64,000 nt of DNA from Fictibacillus arsenicus (GTDB lineage Bacteria > Bacillota > Bacilli > Bacillales > Fictibacillaceae). This document shows positions 43,011 to 52,778 of this stretch, in pieces; position 1 is the first letter of the stretch; each line of letters begins with the position of its first letter. Position numbers and translations under genes: made by a program. Location: positions 868,001 to 932,000 of the forward strand of contig NZ_CP016761.1 in the NCBI RefSeq assembly GCF_001642935.1. The letters run 5' to 3'. A model generated the notes under the pieces. That model worked only from the letters and a program-made list of their open reading frames with translations, was not told where the DNA came from and made no database searches.

Positions 43011-44290
43011 TAACTGCTCTCATTATAGGGATCTTTATTCTGTTTTTATTGATGGGAATCCCGATTTCTCTCGTATTAGGGATGATAACAGTCGTTTACT
43101 TTTTCTTGAATGGAAACACTGCTTTATTAGATTCAACCCCAATGAGACTTTATTCTGGACTTGATAATTTCGGCTTGCTGGCTATTCCTTTGTTCATGCT
43201 CGCAGGTGAGCTTATGAATGGAGGAGGAATCACTACCCGTCTTGTGAAATTCGCAAAAGTTTTTGTTGGTCATGTACGCGGCGGACTGGCTTATGTAACG
43301 GTAGTTGCGAACATGTTCTTAGCCTCGATCTTAGGATCAGCGAATGCACAGGCAGCCATGATGAGCAAAATTATGGTGCCGGAGATGGAAAAGGAAGGAT
43401 ACAACAAAGAATTTTCTTCTTCCTTAACACTTGCGTCATCCATCATTGCACCTATCATTCCGCCAAGTATGATTTTTATCATTTATGGAACCCTTTCTGG
43501 AACATCAATCGGCGGCTTGTTTATGGCAGGGATTGTTCCAGGACTTATTTATGGGGCTGCGTTTATCAGTGTAATCGCTTATATGGGCTACAAATACAAT
43601 TTTCCTAAAAGTAAAAAAGCTACGGGTAAAGAAATGTGGGAAAGTACAGTAAAAGTACTGCCAGCACTTGTTGTACCTTTTGTTATTATCTTTGGGATTT
43701 TAAGCGGTGCCTTTACAGCCACTGAATCAGCAGCAGTAGCTTGTGTGATTGCCTTCTTGGTTGGGATGTTTTTTTATCGTGAACTCAAGTGGACGTCCAT
43801 TCCTCAAATTTTAATCAATACGGTTGTAAGCACAGCTACGGTTACATTCTTAATCGCTATGGCTAATATCTTCGGCTGGCTGATCGCGTTTGAACAAATT
43901 CCGCAGGTTTTTGCGGACAGCATGTTATCTATTTCGGAAAATCCGTTTGTGTTTTTGTTGCTCGTTAACATTATGCTGTTGATTGTTGGGATGCTGCTGG
44001 ATGGGATTGCGGCGCTGATCATATTAGTCCCTGTATTTATGCCTTTAGTTACATCCTTTGATATCGATCCGATTCATTTTGGTGTAATTATCTGCATTAA
44101 CTTAACAATCGGTCTGTTAACACCGCCAGTTGGAACAGGGTTATTCATTGTTTCATCGATCGCTGAAGTTCGTTTTGAGAAGTTAGTCAAATCTTCAGCA
44201 CCATTTTTAGTAGTAGCGATCGCTATTTTATTTTTAATCACATATTTAGAAGATGCGGTTCTTTGGATCCCAAGAATGATCGGTCTTTAA
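43007..44290 (+). CDS. dctM: TRAP transporter large membrane subunit DctM
   Basis: A 427-residue permease with about twelve hydrophobic segments. DctM family marks include IPLFMLAGELMNGGGIT near 65, GSANAQAAMMSKIMVPEM, IIAPIIPPSMIFIIYG near 150, TATESAAVACVIA and ICINLTIGLLTPPVGTGLF near 365. It uses the sodium or proton gradient to import the acid bound by DctP. Ends with a terminator, so the regulator-transporter block is separate from the enzyme operon. Confidence 0.93.
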   Translation: MITALIIGIFILFLLMGIPISLVLGMITVVYFFLNGNTALLDSTPMRLYSGLDNFGLLAIPLFMLAGELMNGGGITTRLVKFAKVFVGHVRGGLAYVTVVANMFLASILGSANAQAAMMSKIMVPEMEKEGYNKEFSSSLTLASSIIAPIIPPSMIFIIYGTLSGTSIGGLFMAGIVPGLIYGAAFISVIAYMGYKYNFPKSKKATGKEMWESTVKVLPALVVPFVIIFGILSGAFTATESAAVACVIAFLVGMFFYRELKWTSIPQILINTVVSTATVTFLIAMANIFGWLIAFEQIPQVFADSMLSISENPFVFLLLVNIMLLIVGMLLDGIAALIILVPVFMPLVTSFDIDPIHFGVIICINLTIGLLTPPVGTGLFIVSSIAEVRFEKLVKSSAPFLVVAIAILFLITYLEDAVLWIPRMIGL

Positions 44291-44294
44291 AAAT

Positions 44295-44328
44295 GAAAAA
44301 GAGCCATTCTGCATGAGGGCTCTTTTTT
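44295..44328 (+). terminator. Terminator behind dctM
   Basis: GAGCC and GGGCTC form a stem around a short loop, followed by six T. Confidence 0.75.
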
Positions 44329-44382
44329 CATAAGGGTTTTCTCTATAAGGTTGTTGATTTTGACTCATGTCTTCATTGGAAA

Positions 44383-44583
44383 ATTGATTGGAGTGTAAGG
44401 TGCGTGCCAGCCATATGGATATACTTCTTGCAAGGCATGCGACGAGGAAGCACGCTTCGCTGGGTTTACGTGAAGACGCAGGAGCACAAATGCTTCCTTT
44501 ATGTGAGACTCCTAAAGGCGCAAAGCGGCAGGAGGCTCACCGCACGCCCCTAGGAAAGCGAGCATCCTGGAACAGAAATCAAC
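44383..44583 (+). repeat. Dispersed palindromic element, copy D (long, variant insert)
   Basis: A 201-bp copy between dctM and the monooxygenase gene. Its two ends and the GTGAGACTCC...GGAGGCTCACCG arms match the others, but the extra middle segment differs from that in copies A and C. Reading frames that cross it are chance. Confidence 0.8.
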
Positions 44584-44648
44584 AACTTTCAAGAGCTACA
44601 AAGTTTTTCAAACCTTAATTTTTCATAATATTAAATTAATTTTCTGAT

Positions 44649-44667
44649 AATTTCATAATATGAAATT
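44649..44667. promoter_or_regulatory. Putative IclR operator at the monooxygenase operon
   Basis: A 19-bp palindrome AATTTCATAATATGAAATT, nearly identical to the site before the IclR gene. It sits just upstream of the -35 box, a position compatible with activation or with blocking. A half-similar site TTTTCATAATATTAAA lies at about 44620-44636. Confidence 0.65.
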
Positions 44668-44673
44668 TCAGTA

Positions 44674-44701
44674 TTGAGAGTTGAAAGCGCTTTCTTATAT
44701 A
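44674..44701 (+). promoter_or_regulatory. Promoter of the catabolic operon with embedded cre site
   Basis: TTGAGA (44674-44679) and TATATA (44696-44701) with a 16-bp spacer. The spacer is almost filled by TGAAAGCGCTTTCT (44682-44695), a near-perfect cre site with a 12-bp perfect palindrome, so CcpA binding would block RNA polymerase when preferred sugars are present. Confidence 0.65.
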
Positions 44702-44745
44702 GTGGTTACAAATTCAATCATCTATTCATAGAGGAGGCAGATGGT

Positions 44746-46233
44746 ATGGGAATTAGAACTGGTGCTCAATATATTCAAGCTTTGAAATCTCGTTCACCAG
44801 AAATTTGGTTAGAGGGCAGGAGAGTTACAGATGTAGTGAACGAACCTGTTTTTAAACAGCCTATTCAAGAGATTGCCAAACTTTACGACATGCAGCATGA
44901 TCCGCAATATCAAGATTCCATTACTCATATTTGCAAAGAAACGGGCGAGAGGGTAAACAATGCGTTCCTGCACCCGACGAGCTATGAAGAAATGATGGCG
45001 AGAAGCCAGCTGTTTGAAATCTATGCAAAATCTACTTTTGGACTCATGGGACGTACACCTGACTTTTTAAATGTTGTTGTAACAGGCATGGCCCATAATG
45101 GATGGTTCCTAGATCGGTACAATCCCGAATGGTCTGTAAATATCAAAAACTACTATAACTACATAAGAGATAATGATCTATTTTTGACACATGCGATCAT
45201 TAATCCCCAAAATGACCGCAGCAAAAACTCTCATGGACAAAAAGATATGTTCACACATCTTGGAGCTGTTGAAGAAACTCCAGATGGGCTGGTCGTTCGC
45301 GGAGCAAAAATGCTGGCGACACTCGCCCCGATCACGGATGAAGTAATCATCTATTCGTTTCCTGGATTCGCACCTGGAGACGAGCGCTACGCTCTTGCAT
45401 TTGCGGTGCCGGTGGACACTCCAGGACTTAAGCTTATTTGCCGTGAGCCTATGCAGGACGGCAAGCGTTCACAGTTTGACCATCCATTGGCATCACGCTT
45501 TGAAGAGATGGACGCACTTCTTGTCTTTAACGACGTACTTGTTCCTTGGGATCGTGTATTCCTTTATAACAATGTTGAAGCTGCTAATCTTCTATATCCG
45601 AAGACAGGAATTGCACAGCAGCCTGCTCACCAGTCAGGTGTTAGAGGCTATGTGAAACTGGCATTTGCAACTGAAGTCGCTTGTAAACTAGCAGACTCTA
45701 TCGGTGTTGACGGATATCTGAATGTACAGAATGACCTTGGTGAACTCGTCCAGAACGTCGAAGTAATCCGATCATTATTACGAGTAGCAGAATATGAGTA
45801 TGAAACGACATCTTCAGGTGAAGTAATGCCGAATGCCGCAGCCCTGGAGACAATTCGCGGCATGCTTCCAAAAATGTATCCGAGAGCAATTGAAGTAATC
45901 CAGATTATCGGTGCGGGCGGGCTGCTCATGTCACCGACAGGAAATGATTTTAATGCACCGGAAATCCGAAGTGAGATTGATAAGTATTACTTAGGCCGTG
46001 AAGGTGTAGATTCGCTCGAACGTGTAAAGCTGTTTAAGCTCGCTTGGGATCTTTGCGGAGAAGCTTTCGGACAGCGACTTGTGCAATATGAGCGCTACTA
46101 CACAGGAGATCCAATCCGCAAGAGAGCGATTTTCTATAACGGATACAAAAGAAAAGCTAAGTTTTCAATGGTTGATGAAGCACTTTCTGTAACACATGAT
46201 CTTGTAGCTGACCAGCCTAAGCTGGCTAAATAA
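44746..46233 (+). CDS. HpaB-family flavin-dependent monooxygenase, probable anthranilate 3-monooxygenase
   Basis: A 495-residue enzyme of the 4-hydroxyphenylacetate 3-hydroxylase (HpaB) family, which uses reduced flavin supplied by a partner reductase. Family segments: [17 protein letters not shown] near 105, [12 protein letters not shown] near 150, [16 protein letters not shown] near 190, and [14 protein letters not shown] near 270. The next gene encodes 3-hydroxyanthranilate dioxygenase, so ortho-hydroxylation of anthranilate to 3-hydroxyanthranilate is the likely reaction; an FAD-dependent enzyme of this kind is known from Geobacillus. No flavin reductase gene lies in the window. Start ATG 44746 has GAGGAGGCAGATGG. 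Confidence 0.85.
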   Translation: MGIRTGAQYIQALKSRSPEIWLEGRRVTDVVNEPVFKQPIQEIAKLYDMQHDPQYQDSITHICKETGERVNNAFLHPTSYEEMMARSQLFEIYAKSTFGLMGRTPDFLNVVVTGMAHNGWFLDRYNPEWSVNIKNYYNYIRDNDLFLTHAIINPQNDRSKNSHGQKDMFTHLGAVEETPDGLVVRGAKMLATLAPITDEVIIYSFPGFAPGDERYALAFAVPVDTPGLKLICREPMQDGKRSQFDHPLASRFEEMDALLVFNDVLVPWDRVFLYNNVEAANLLYPKTGIAQQPAHQSGVRGYVKLAFATEVACKLADSIGVDGYLNVQNDLGELVQNVEVIRSLLRVAEYEYETTSSGEVMPNAAALETIRGMLPKMYPRAIEVIQIIGAGGLLMSPTGNDFNAPEIRSEIDKYYLGREGVDSLERVKLFKLAWDLCGEAFGQRLVQYERYYTGDPIRKRAIFYNGYKRKAKFSMVDEALSVTHDLVADQPKLAK

Positions 46234-46248
46234 AAGGAGGCAATAAGG

Positions 46249-46791
46249 ATGAGTACAACGACAACTTTAAAATCTTTTAACCTATTAAAATGGATTGAAG
46301 AAAACAAGGATCTTCTTAAGCCGCCGGTAAATAACAAGGTAATTTGGCAGGACTCAGAATTTATCGCGATGATTTTAGGTGGACCGAACAAAAGACGTGA
46401 TTTCCATGTGGATCCTTCAGATGAGTTCTTCTATCAGATCAAAGGCAGCTGTTATGTAGAAATCATCAACAAACAAGGCAAGCGTGAAGTAGTGGAAGTA
46501 AAAGAAGGCGATGTGTTCATGCTGCCAGCAATGGTTCCTCACTCACCTCACAGGGTTGCTGATTCTTATGGACTGGTTATTGAGAGAAAGCGTGCACAAG
46601 GCGAGCTGGAAGACTTTGTATGGTTCTGTGACCGCTGTGACTCTGAGATGCACCGCGTGACAGTTCAGTTAAGTGATATTGAAAAGCAAGTTAAAGAAGC
46701 GATTCACAGCTTCAACTCCAACGAGCGTGTCCGTTTGTGCAAGGACTGCGGCTATCAGATGCCTGAGAACGTGGAGGAATGGAAGTGCTAA
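46249..46791 (+). CDS. nbaC: 3-hydroxyanthranilate 3,4-dioxygenase
   Basis: A 180-residue cupin-type extradiol dioxygenase that opens 3-hydroxyanthranilate to 2-amino-3-carboxymuconate 6-semialdehyde. Iron ligands appear as His53 and Glu59 in RRDFHVDPSDEFFYQIKG and His98 in PAMVPHSPHR. The C-terminus has two Cys pairs (CDRC and CKDC), the rubredoxin-like second iron site of bacterial enzymes. AAAGGAGGCAATAAGG gives the start. It overlaps the next gene. Presence of this enzyme identifies the pathway. Confidence 0.95.
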   Translation: MSTTTTLKSFNLLKWIEENKDLLKPPVNNKVIWQDSEFIAMILGGPNKRRDFHVDPSDEFFYQIKGSCYVEIINKQGKREVVEVKEGDVFMLPAMVPHSPHRVADSYGLVIERKRAQGELEDFVWFCDRCDSEMHRVTVQLSDIEKQVKEAIHSFNSNERVRLCKDCGYQMPENVEEWKC

Positions 46792-47825
46792 GAATCGACT
46801 TTCACACACATATCATTCCAGAGTCGTTTCCTGACTTTGCTGAAAAGTATGGTGGGGAGAGATGGCCGGTTCTAAACAGAACGTGTGCATGCGGTGCTGC
46901 AATTATGGTCGGAGGCAAAAACTTTAGAGACGTAACGGACCAAGTGTGGGATCCGAAAAAACGGATCGAAGACATGGATCGTGAAGGGGTAGACATTCAA
47001 GTTCTATCCCCGATCCCCGTGACGTTCTCTTACTGGGCGCCGCCAGAACAAGCCGAAGCGATGGCAAGAATCCAGAACGATTTTATCGCAGAAACGGTGA
47101 ATGAATATCCAGACCGCTTTGCTGGACTTGGGACTGTTCCGATGCAAGACGCAGATACCGCAATCAGGGAAATGGACCGTTGCATGAACGAACTTGGTCT
47201 TCATGGAATCGAGATCGGAACGAACGTTAACGGACAGAACCTGGATCATCCTTCTTTTCTTGAGTTTTTTAAGAAAGCAGAAGAGTGGGAAGTGCCTCTG
47301 TTCATTCATCCATGGGAAACACTAGGGAAAGAACGCATGCCGAACCATAATTTTATGTACACGATCGGTATGCCGAGTGAAACAGCACTAGCTGCTGCGT
47401 CTTTGATCTGGAGCGGCATGATGGAGAAGTTTCCAAAGCTGAAGATCTGTTTTGCTCATGGCGGAGGGTCTTTTCCTTACTTGATTCCGCGCCTCGACCA
47501 AGGCTGGCATGTGTGGCCGCACCTTCGTTTGACTACACATCCTCCGAGTCATTATGCAAAGCAATTTTATTTTGATTCGCTGAATTACGACCCGATGAAC
47601 ATCCGTTATATGATGCAGCGTTTTGGTTCTGACAAGATCTTTATGGGATCTGATTATCCGTTTTTGCTGCGTGAAGTGAATCCAGGAAAAGTGCTGGATG
47701 AAACAGTGGATCTTACAAATGAACAGCGCAAGGCAATGCTTGGCGGTAACGCAGCAGCCTTTTTAAATCTCGAAAAACGAAAGCGGGGTGCAGCCGTTGC
47801 AAGTCATTCAAACACCGGAGGATAA
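46785..47825 (+). CDS. 2-amino-3-carboxymuconate-6-semialdehyde decarboxylase (ACMSD)
   Basis: A 346-residue zinc amidohydrolase-fold decarboxylase. Zinc ligands: H-x-H in RIDFHTHIIP at the start, His in PLFIHPWE, His in ICFAHGGGSFPY and Asp in FMGSDYPF. The substrate loop RTCACGAAIMVGGKNFR near 30 is typical of ACMSD. It removes the carboxylate to give 2-aminomuconate 6-semialdehyde, beating spontaneous cyclisation to quinolinate. GTG 46785 is chosen since GGAGGA is six bases before it; an ATG at 46779 is too close to that site. Confidence 0.93.
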   Translation: MLRIDFHTHIIPESFPDFAEKYGGERWPVLNRTCACGAAIMVGGKNFRDVTDQVWDPKKRIEDMDREGVDIQVLSPIPVTFSYWAPPEQAEAMARIQNDFIAETVNEYPDRFAGLGTVPMQDADTAIREMDRCMNELGLHGIEIGTNVNGQNLDHPSFLEFFKKAEEWEVPLFIHPWETLGKERMPNHNFMYTIGMPSETALAAASLIWSGMMEKFPKLKICFAHGGGSFPYLIPRLDQGWHVWPHLRLTTHPPSHYAKQFYFDSLNYDPMNIRYMMQRFGSDKIFMGSDYPFLLREVNPGKVLDETVDLTNEQRKAMLGGNAAAFLNLEKRKRGAAVASHSNTGG

Positions 47826-48267
47826 GCTTGAAAGTCTGGGGCTTATTTTGCCAGAAGTGCGCCCGTCTGTCGGTAATTATGTGAGCTGTGTGAGAGTGGG
47901 TAACCTCCTTTTTACAGCAGGACAGGGTGTTGATCAATATCACGGAAAGCTTGGTGAAAACCTGACGCTCGAAGATGGATACGCGGCTTCGAGACAGTCC
48001 ATGCTCAATCTGCTGGCTGTTGTTCAGCATGAGCTCGGAAGTTTAAACAAAGTAAAGCGCATTGTGAAACTTCTTGGATTTGTGAACTGTACAGAGAATT
48101 TTACAGACCAGCCAAAAGTCATCAACGGTGCGTCTGACCTTTTAGTTAATATTTTTGGTGAAAAAGGAAAACACGCCAGATCCGCAGTTGGAATGGCACA
48201 GCTTCCGGGCGGAACAGCGATAGAAATTGAGATGATTGTTGAGATAGAAGAAGAGAAGGGGGACTAG
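47797..48267 (+). CDS. RidA-family protein, probable 2-aminomuconate deaminase
   Basis: A protein of about 156 residues in the RidA/YjgF family. Segments NLLFTAGQGVDQYHGKLGENL near 40 and the C-terminal ARSAVGMAQLPGGTAIEIE followed by MIVEIE match the family; the arginine in KHARSAVG corresponds to the conserved substrate-carboxylate residue. Bacterial 2-aminomuconate deaminases of this pathway are RidA-like, and its place between the decarboxylase and the dehydrogenase supports that role, turning 2-aminomuconate into 4-oxalocrotonate. The start is either GTG 47788 or TTG 47797; GGGGTG fits the latter. Overlaps ACMSD by about 29 bases. Confidence 0.87.
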   Translation: MQVIQTPEDKLESLGLILPEVRPSVGNYVSCVRVGNLLFTAGQGVDQYHGKLGENLTLEDGYAASRQSMLNLLAVVQHELGSLNKVKRIVKLLGFVNCTENFTDQPKVINGASDLLVNIFGEKGKHARSAVGMAQLPGGTAIEIEMIVEIEEEKGD

Positions 48268-48270
48268 GAA

Positions 48271-49740
48271 GTGAAAGCAGAAACCCTTGCACAGACGGTA
48301 AAAGTTAAAAATGCGAAACTGTTCATTGATGGAGAATACGTCGATGCACTTTCTGGTGAAACATTTGAATCCATTAACCCGGCAACTAATGAAAAACTGG
48401 CACTTGTAGCAAACGGCAGTGAGCAAGATGCGAAGCGGGCCATTCAATCGGCTAAAACAGCTTATGACAGCGGAGTGTGGAGCAAGATGCCGGTAGAAGA
48501 ACGGTCAGATATTCTTTGCAAGATGGCCGATCTCATCATGAAGAATGTCGATGATCTGGCGATGGTCGAAACTCTTGACGTTGGAAAGCCAATTAAAGAA
48601 AGCCGGGGATTTGATATTCCCCGTGCTGCATCTAATTTCCGATTTTTTGCTGAGATGTCAAAATACATGGTAAGTGAGCATTATGACAAACACAACATTA
48701 TGTCCTATGCCAAGTATAGTCCTGCAGGGGTTACGAGTCTGATCATCCCGTGGAATCTTCCTTTTATGCAGATGACATGGAAAGCTTCAGCGGCACTTGC
48801 TTCCGGAAATACAGTCGTTGTAAAACCAGCTTCGTACACGCCTCTTTCTGCCGTTATGTTTGGAGATATTGCGAATGAAGCAGGGCTCCCGCCAGGTGTT
48901 CTGAATATCATTACAGGTCCGGGAAGCACAATGGGAGCAGCGATGACCACTGATCCAAACGTCCGCCGCATCTCATTTGTCGGAGAATCAAACACAGGAA
49001 AAACAATTATGAAAAACGCCGCTGAAAATTTAATACCTGTATCGCTGGAGTTAGGCGGCAAGTCAGCAAATATCGTATTCGAAGATGCTGATTTAGACGA
49101 AGCGGTTAAAGGATCCATTGATGCCATCTACCGGAATCAAGGAGAAATATGCTTGGCAGGATCCAGATTGCTTCTGCAAGAAAGCATCTATGACGAGTTT
49201 TTGGACAAGTTTGTTGCAGCTGTTAAGAAGATTAAGGTTGGAGATCCAACCCAGGAAGATACCGATATGGGAGCGCTTGTATCGAAGAGTCACCTTGAAA
49301 CGGTTGAAAGCTATGTAGATATTGGGTTAAAAGAAGGTGCAAAGCTCGCGTGCGGAGGTAAGCGAGTTAAAGGATTCGAAGCAGGGAACTTCTATGAACC
49401 TACCGTTCTGTATGATGTGAACAATAAGTGGCGTGTGGCACAGGAAGAAATCTTCGGACCGGTGCTTGTCGTCATTCCATTTAAAACGGAGGAAGATGCG
49501 ATCCGAATCGCAAACGATTCACAGTATGGTTTGGCAGGAGTTGTCTGGACAAACGATATCCGCAGAGCACAGCGAGTTTCAGCCGCTGTAGATTCAGGTT
49601 TGCTCTGGGTAAACTGCTGGTACATACGTGATCTTCGCACACCATTTGGCGGTTCAAAAGCGAGCGGAATCGGACGTGAAGGCGGGAGACACAGCTTCGA
49701 GTTTTATTCAGAAGCGAAAACAATAACGATGAAACTTTAG
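48271..49740 (+). CDS. 2-aminomuconate 6-semialdehyde dehydrogenase (aldehyde dehydrogenase family)
   Basis: A 489-residue NAD-dependent aldehyde dehydrogenase. General-base Glu and nearby motif are in SLELGGKSANIVFEDADL near 255, the catalytic Cys is in NQGEICLAGSRL near 290 and the NAD loop is SFVGESNTGKTIM near 232. The C-terminal WVNCWYIRDLRTPFGGSKASGIG is the usual ending. By family alone it could act on hydroxymuconic semialdehyde or betaine aldehyde; the neighbours fix the aminomuconate role. GTG start after AAGGGGGACTAGGAA. Copy E of the repeat follows. Confidence 0.92.
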   Translation: MKAETLAQTVKVKNAKLFIDGEYVDALSGETFESINPATNEKLALVANGSEQDAKRAIQSAKTAYDSGVWSKMPVEERSDILCKMADLIMKNVDDLAMVETLDVGKPIKESRGFDIPRAASNFRFFAEMSKYMVSEHYDKHNIMSYAKYSPAGVTSLIIPWNLPFMQMTWKASAALASGNTVVVKPASYTPLSAVMFGDIANEAGLPPGVLNIITGPGSTMGAAMTTDPNVRRISFVGESNTGKTIMKNAAENLIPVSLELGGKSANIVFEDADLDEAVKGSIDAIYRNQGEICLAGSRLLLQESIYDEFLDKFVAAVKKIKVGDPTQEDTDMGALVSKSHLETVESYVDIGLKEGAKLACGGKRVKGFEAGNFYEPTVLYDVNNKWRVAQEEIFGPVLVVIPFKTEEDAIRIANDSQYGLAGVVWTNDIRRAQRVSAAVDSGLLWVNCWYIRDLRTPFGGSKASGIGREGGRHSFEFYSEAKTITMKL

Positions 49741-49793
49741 TTTTTGGAAAAAGATTTTTCTTTGGAAAGGATTTTGTAATAGCTTCGATGAAA

Positions 49794-49922
49794 GTTGATT
49801 GGAGCGAAAGGTGCGAGACTCTGCGGGATCAGCGGGACAGGTGAGACTCCTAAGGGCGCATGGCGCCGAGGAGGCTCACCGCACGCCCCGCGGAAAGCGA
49901 GCATCCTGTAGTGGAGATCAAC
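49794..49922 (+). repeat. Dispersed palindromic element, copy E (short form) inside the operon
   Basis: A 129-bp copy with GTTGATT start and GATCAAC end, lying in the 295-bp gap between the dehydrogenase and hydratase genes, which otherwise read in the same direction. No terminator-like T-run follows its stem, so transcription may pass through it. It may affect RNA processing between the upper and lower pathway genes. Confidence 0.87.
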
Positions 49923-50035
49923 ATCTTACATTAGTTTTTAGATATCAACAAAGTACTTATACAGTCTTTTATTAAAACGTGATTGGAATCCAGTCGCGTT
50001 TTGATCTTTGAATAGAGAAGGGAGGATCTACAAAG

Positions 50036-50821
50036 ATGCAACAACAAATCATTTCTAAGTTAACAGCAGAACTAATGGAAGCAGAAGAAAAGTTGGTCCC
50101 TGTTAAGCCGTTATCTGTACGATATCCTGAACTGTCCGTCAAAGACTCTTATGAAATTCAGCTGGAATGGGTTCAGAAGAAGCTGGAAGAAGGACGTGTG
50201 GTAATCGGGAAAAAGGTTGGTCTGACGAGTAAGGCAATGCAGAACATGCTCGGTGTCAATGAACCAGATTATGGTCACCTTCTTGATCATATGAAAGTTA
50301 CGACTGGCAGTGTGCTTTCCAGAAAAGATTTTATTAAACCAAAAGTGGAAGCTGAGATTGGTTTTATTTTAAAAGAAGATCTGAGCGGCCCGAATGTAAC
50401 GTATGTCGATGTTCTGATGGCAACTGAAGCGTTAGTTCCTACGTTAGAAATCATAGACAGCAGAATAGAAGATTGGAAGATTCAGCTTGTGGATACGGTT
50501 GCCGATAACGGTTCATCAGCAAGAGCCGTTATAGGTGAACCATTTTATGAGATTGAGCAAATAGATCTTCGTACATTAAGCATGACACTCATAAAAAATG
50601 GGGAAGTAACCGCGACAGGATCAGGGGCTGCAGCTCTTGGACATCCGGCACATGCGATTGCATGGCTTGCTAACAAACTAGCAGACTACAATATATCTTT
50701 AAAAGCAGGAGAACTCATTCTTCCAGGTGCCTTGTCTGCTGCAATCGATGTAGATTCAGGTGATGAAATAACCGCAGCTTTCGGAAAGCTAGGTTCAGTA
50801 ACCATCTCGTTTCGTGACTAA
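50036..50821 (+). CDS. dmpE: 2-oxopent-4-enoate (2-hydroxypenta-2,4-dienoate) hydratase
   Basis: A 261-residue member of the MhpD/DmpE/DmpH group with the FAH-like fold. Metal-binding glutamates are in KPKVEAEIGFIL near 102 and ATEALVPTLEIIDSRI near 145; GKKVGLTSKAMQNMLG near 60 and GAAALGHPAHAIAWLANKL near 205 are conserved. It adds water to 2-oxopent-4-enoate, giving 4-hydroxy-2-oxovalerate. Hydratase and 4-oxalocrotonate decarboxylase are homologues; this one is assigned as hydratase because gene order here equals dmpEFGHI. GAAGGGAGGATC ribosome site. Confidence 0.82.
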   Translation: MQQQIISKLTAELMEAEEKLVPVKPLSVRYPELSVKDSYEIQLEWVQKKLEEGRVVIGKKVGLTSKAMQNMLGVNEPDYGHLLDHMKVTTGSVLSRKDFIKPKVEAEIGFILKEDLSGPNVTYVDVLMATEALVPTLEIIDSRIEDWKIQLVDTVADNGSSARAVIGEPFYEIEQIDLRTLSMTLIKNGEVTATGSGAAALGHPAHAIAWLANKLADYNISLKAGELILPGALSAAIDVDSGDEITAAFGKLGSVTISFRD

Positions 50822-50848
50822 AATTATGTGCAGAAAGGACTAAAATCA

Positions 50849-51760
50849 GTGAAGAAGATTAAAGCAGCTATAATCGGATCGGGTAACATTGGCACTGATC
50901 TTATGTATAAGCTTCAAAAAAGTGATTCTCTGGAACTTACAGCAATGATCGGCATTGATCCTGAGTCTGATGGTCTAAGACGTGCAAACTCTGCAGGTTA
51001 TCGAGTATTCACGAATGGGATCGATGATTTTATTGAAAGACCGGATCTTGCTGACATCGTGTTTGATGCCACTTCTGCTAAAGCGCATTTAAGACATGCT
51101 GACATTTTAAAAGATATGGGGAAGACAGTGATCGATCTTACTCCGGCTGCTGTCGGTCCGTTTGTATGTCCACCCGTTAACTTAGGAGATCATATGGAAT
51201 CATGTAATATCAATATGATCACGTGCGGAGGACAGGCTACGATTCCGGTCGTGCATGCGATAAACGAAGCAGCTGATGTAACGTACGGTGAAATTGTTGC
51301 GACGATTTCATCATTAAGCGCGGGTCCTGGAACTCGTGCGAATATTGATGAATTCACCATCACAACGCGGCGGGGAATTGAAGAAGTCGGCGGTGCAGAT
51401 CAAGGAAAAGCGATTATTATCTTAAACCCTGCAGACCCTCCAATTTTGATGAGGGCAACCATTTACTGTGAAGTGAAGACTCTGGATGAAGAAAAAATCA
51501 GACAGTCAATCGCTGAAATGGAGAAAAAGGTTAAGAGTTATGTACCAGGTTACCGCTTAAAACAGGAACCATTATTTGACGGGAGCTGTGTAACTGTTTT
51601 TGTTGAGGTAGAAGGAGCTGGAGATTATTTTCCAAAATACGCAGGCAATCTGGATATCATGACAGCTGCTGCAAAACAAGCTGGAGAAATGGTAGCTAAG
51701 CACCTGCTTGGCCATGAGAAACATTTGAACAAGGCGGTGGCAACTCATGAAACGAAATAG
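50849..51760 (+). CDS. dmpF: Acetaldehyde dehydrogenase (acetylating)
   Basis: A 303-residue enzyme converting acetaldehyde, NAD and CoA to acetyl-CoA. NAD motif [17 protein letters not shown] near residues 5-21, catalytic Cys in [12 protein letters not shown] near 128, and [17 protein letters not shown] near 158. It forms a channelling complex with the aldolase encoded next, whose gene overlaps it by 14 bases. The start is GTG 50849 with AGAAAGGA upstream; a longer frame from GTG 50828 is less likely. Confidence 0.94.
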   Translation: MKKIKAAIIGSGNIGTDLMYKLQKSDSLELTAMIGIDPESDGLRRANSAGYRVFTNGIDDFIERPDLADIVFDATSAKAHLRHADILKDMGKTVIDLTPAAVGPFVCPPVNLGDHMESCNINMITCGGQATIPVVHAINEAADVTYGEIVATISSLSAGPGTRANIDEFTITTRRGIEEVGGADQGKAIIILNPADPPILMRATIYCEVKTLDEEKIRQSIAEMEKKVKSYVPGYRLKQEPLFDGSCVTVFVEVEGAGDYFPKYAGNLDIMTAAAKQAGEMVAKHLLGHEKHLNKAVATHETK

Positions 51761-52775
51761 TTCTTTGCCGCTGAAATTTACAGAGGTATCCCTTCGTGAC
51801 GGCAGTCATGTGATGGCCCACCAGTTCACGGAAAAACAAGTGTTTGATGCAGCTAAAGCTCTTGATGAAGCTGGAATGCATTATATCGAAGTGAGCCATG
51901 GTGACGGGCTAGGCGGATCAACGCTTCAGTATGGCCGGTCTCTAACTGATGAGATGAAACTGATCGAAACTGCGGTTGGTGCTTGCCAACAGGCTAAAGT
52001 GGCAGTGCTTCTTCTTCCGGGCATCGGTACAGTCTCAGAGTTAAAGCAAGCAAATAAATTAGGTGCCAGTCTCGTCAGAGTGGCTACTCATGTTACTGAG
52101 GCTGATGTTTCCGCTCAGCATATCCACATGGCACGGGAACTTGGCATGGAAGTAATGGGCTTTTTGATGATGGCGCATTCTGCTCCGGCAGAAAAACTGA
52201 TCGAACAAGCAAAACTCATGGAGTCTTATGGTGCACAAGGTGTGTATGTAACGGACTCGGCAGGAGCCTTGCTTCCTCATGAAGTGAAGGAGCGGATATC
52301 TGCGTTAAGAAACTCACTTGATATTGAAGTCGGATTCCACGCACACAACAATTTATCTGTTGCTGTGGCTAACACTTTAGTGGCAATCGAAGAAGGTGCG
52401 ACCCGGATCGATGGAAGTGTTCGCTGTCTTGGAGCAGGTGCAGGGAATACTCAGACGGAAGTGCTGCTTGCAGTGCTGGACAGAATGGGGATTGAGACAG
52501 GAATTGATTTATATAAAATGATGGATTTAGCTGAGGATGTGATCGGACCGATGCTTCCGGGATCGCAGGAAATCCGGAAAGGCAGTCTCGCGATGGGGTA
52601 TGCAGGCGTTTATTCTAGCTTTTTGCTGCATGCTGAACGAGCGGGTAAACGATTTGGTTTAGACCCAAGAGATATTTTAATAGAATTAGGTAAACGAAAA
52701 GCGGTAGGCGGACAAGAAGATCTCATTATTGAAGTTGCTGCTGAATTAGCAAAGAAATCGAAACTGGAGGTGTAA
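51747..52775 (+). CDS. dmpG: 4-hydroxy-2-oxovalerate aldolase
   Basis: A 342-residue class II pyruvate aldolase with a DRE-TIM barrel start ([17 protein letters not shown] near 11-27: Arg-Asp-Gly metal and substrate site), metal-binding His pair in [13 protein letters not shown] near 195, and the C-terminal DmpG communication domain that contacts the acetaldehyde dehydrogenase. It cleaves 4-hydroxy-2-oxovalerate to pyruvate and acetaldehyde, the latter passed directly to its partner. Starts inside the preceding gene. Confidence 0.95.
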   Translation: MKRNSSLPLKFTEVSLRDGSHVMAHQFTEKQVFDAAKALDEAGMHYIEVSHGDGLGGSTLQYGRSLTDEMKLIETAVGACQQAKVAVLLLPGIGTVSELKQANKLGASLVRVATHVTEADVSAQHIHMARELGMEVMGFLMMAHSAPAEKLIEQAKLMESYGAQGVYVTDSAGALLPHEVKERISALRNSLDIEVGFHAHNNLSVAVANTLVAIEEGATRIDGSVRCLGAGAGNTQTEVLLAVLDRMGIETGIDLYKMMDLAEDVIGPMLPGSQEIRKGSLAMGYAGVYSSFLLHAERAGKRFGLDPRDILIELGKRKAVGGQEDLIIEVAAELAKKSKLEV

Positions 52776-52778
52776 AGC

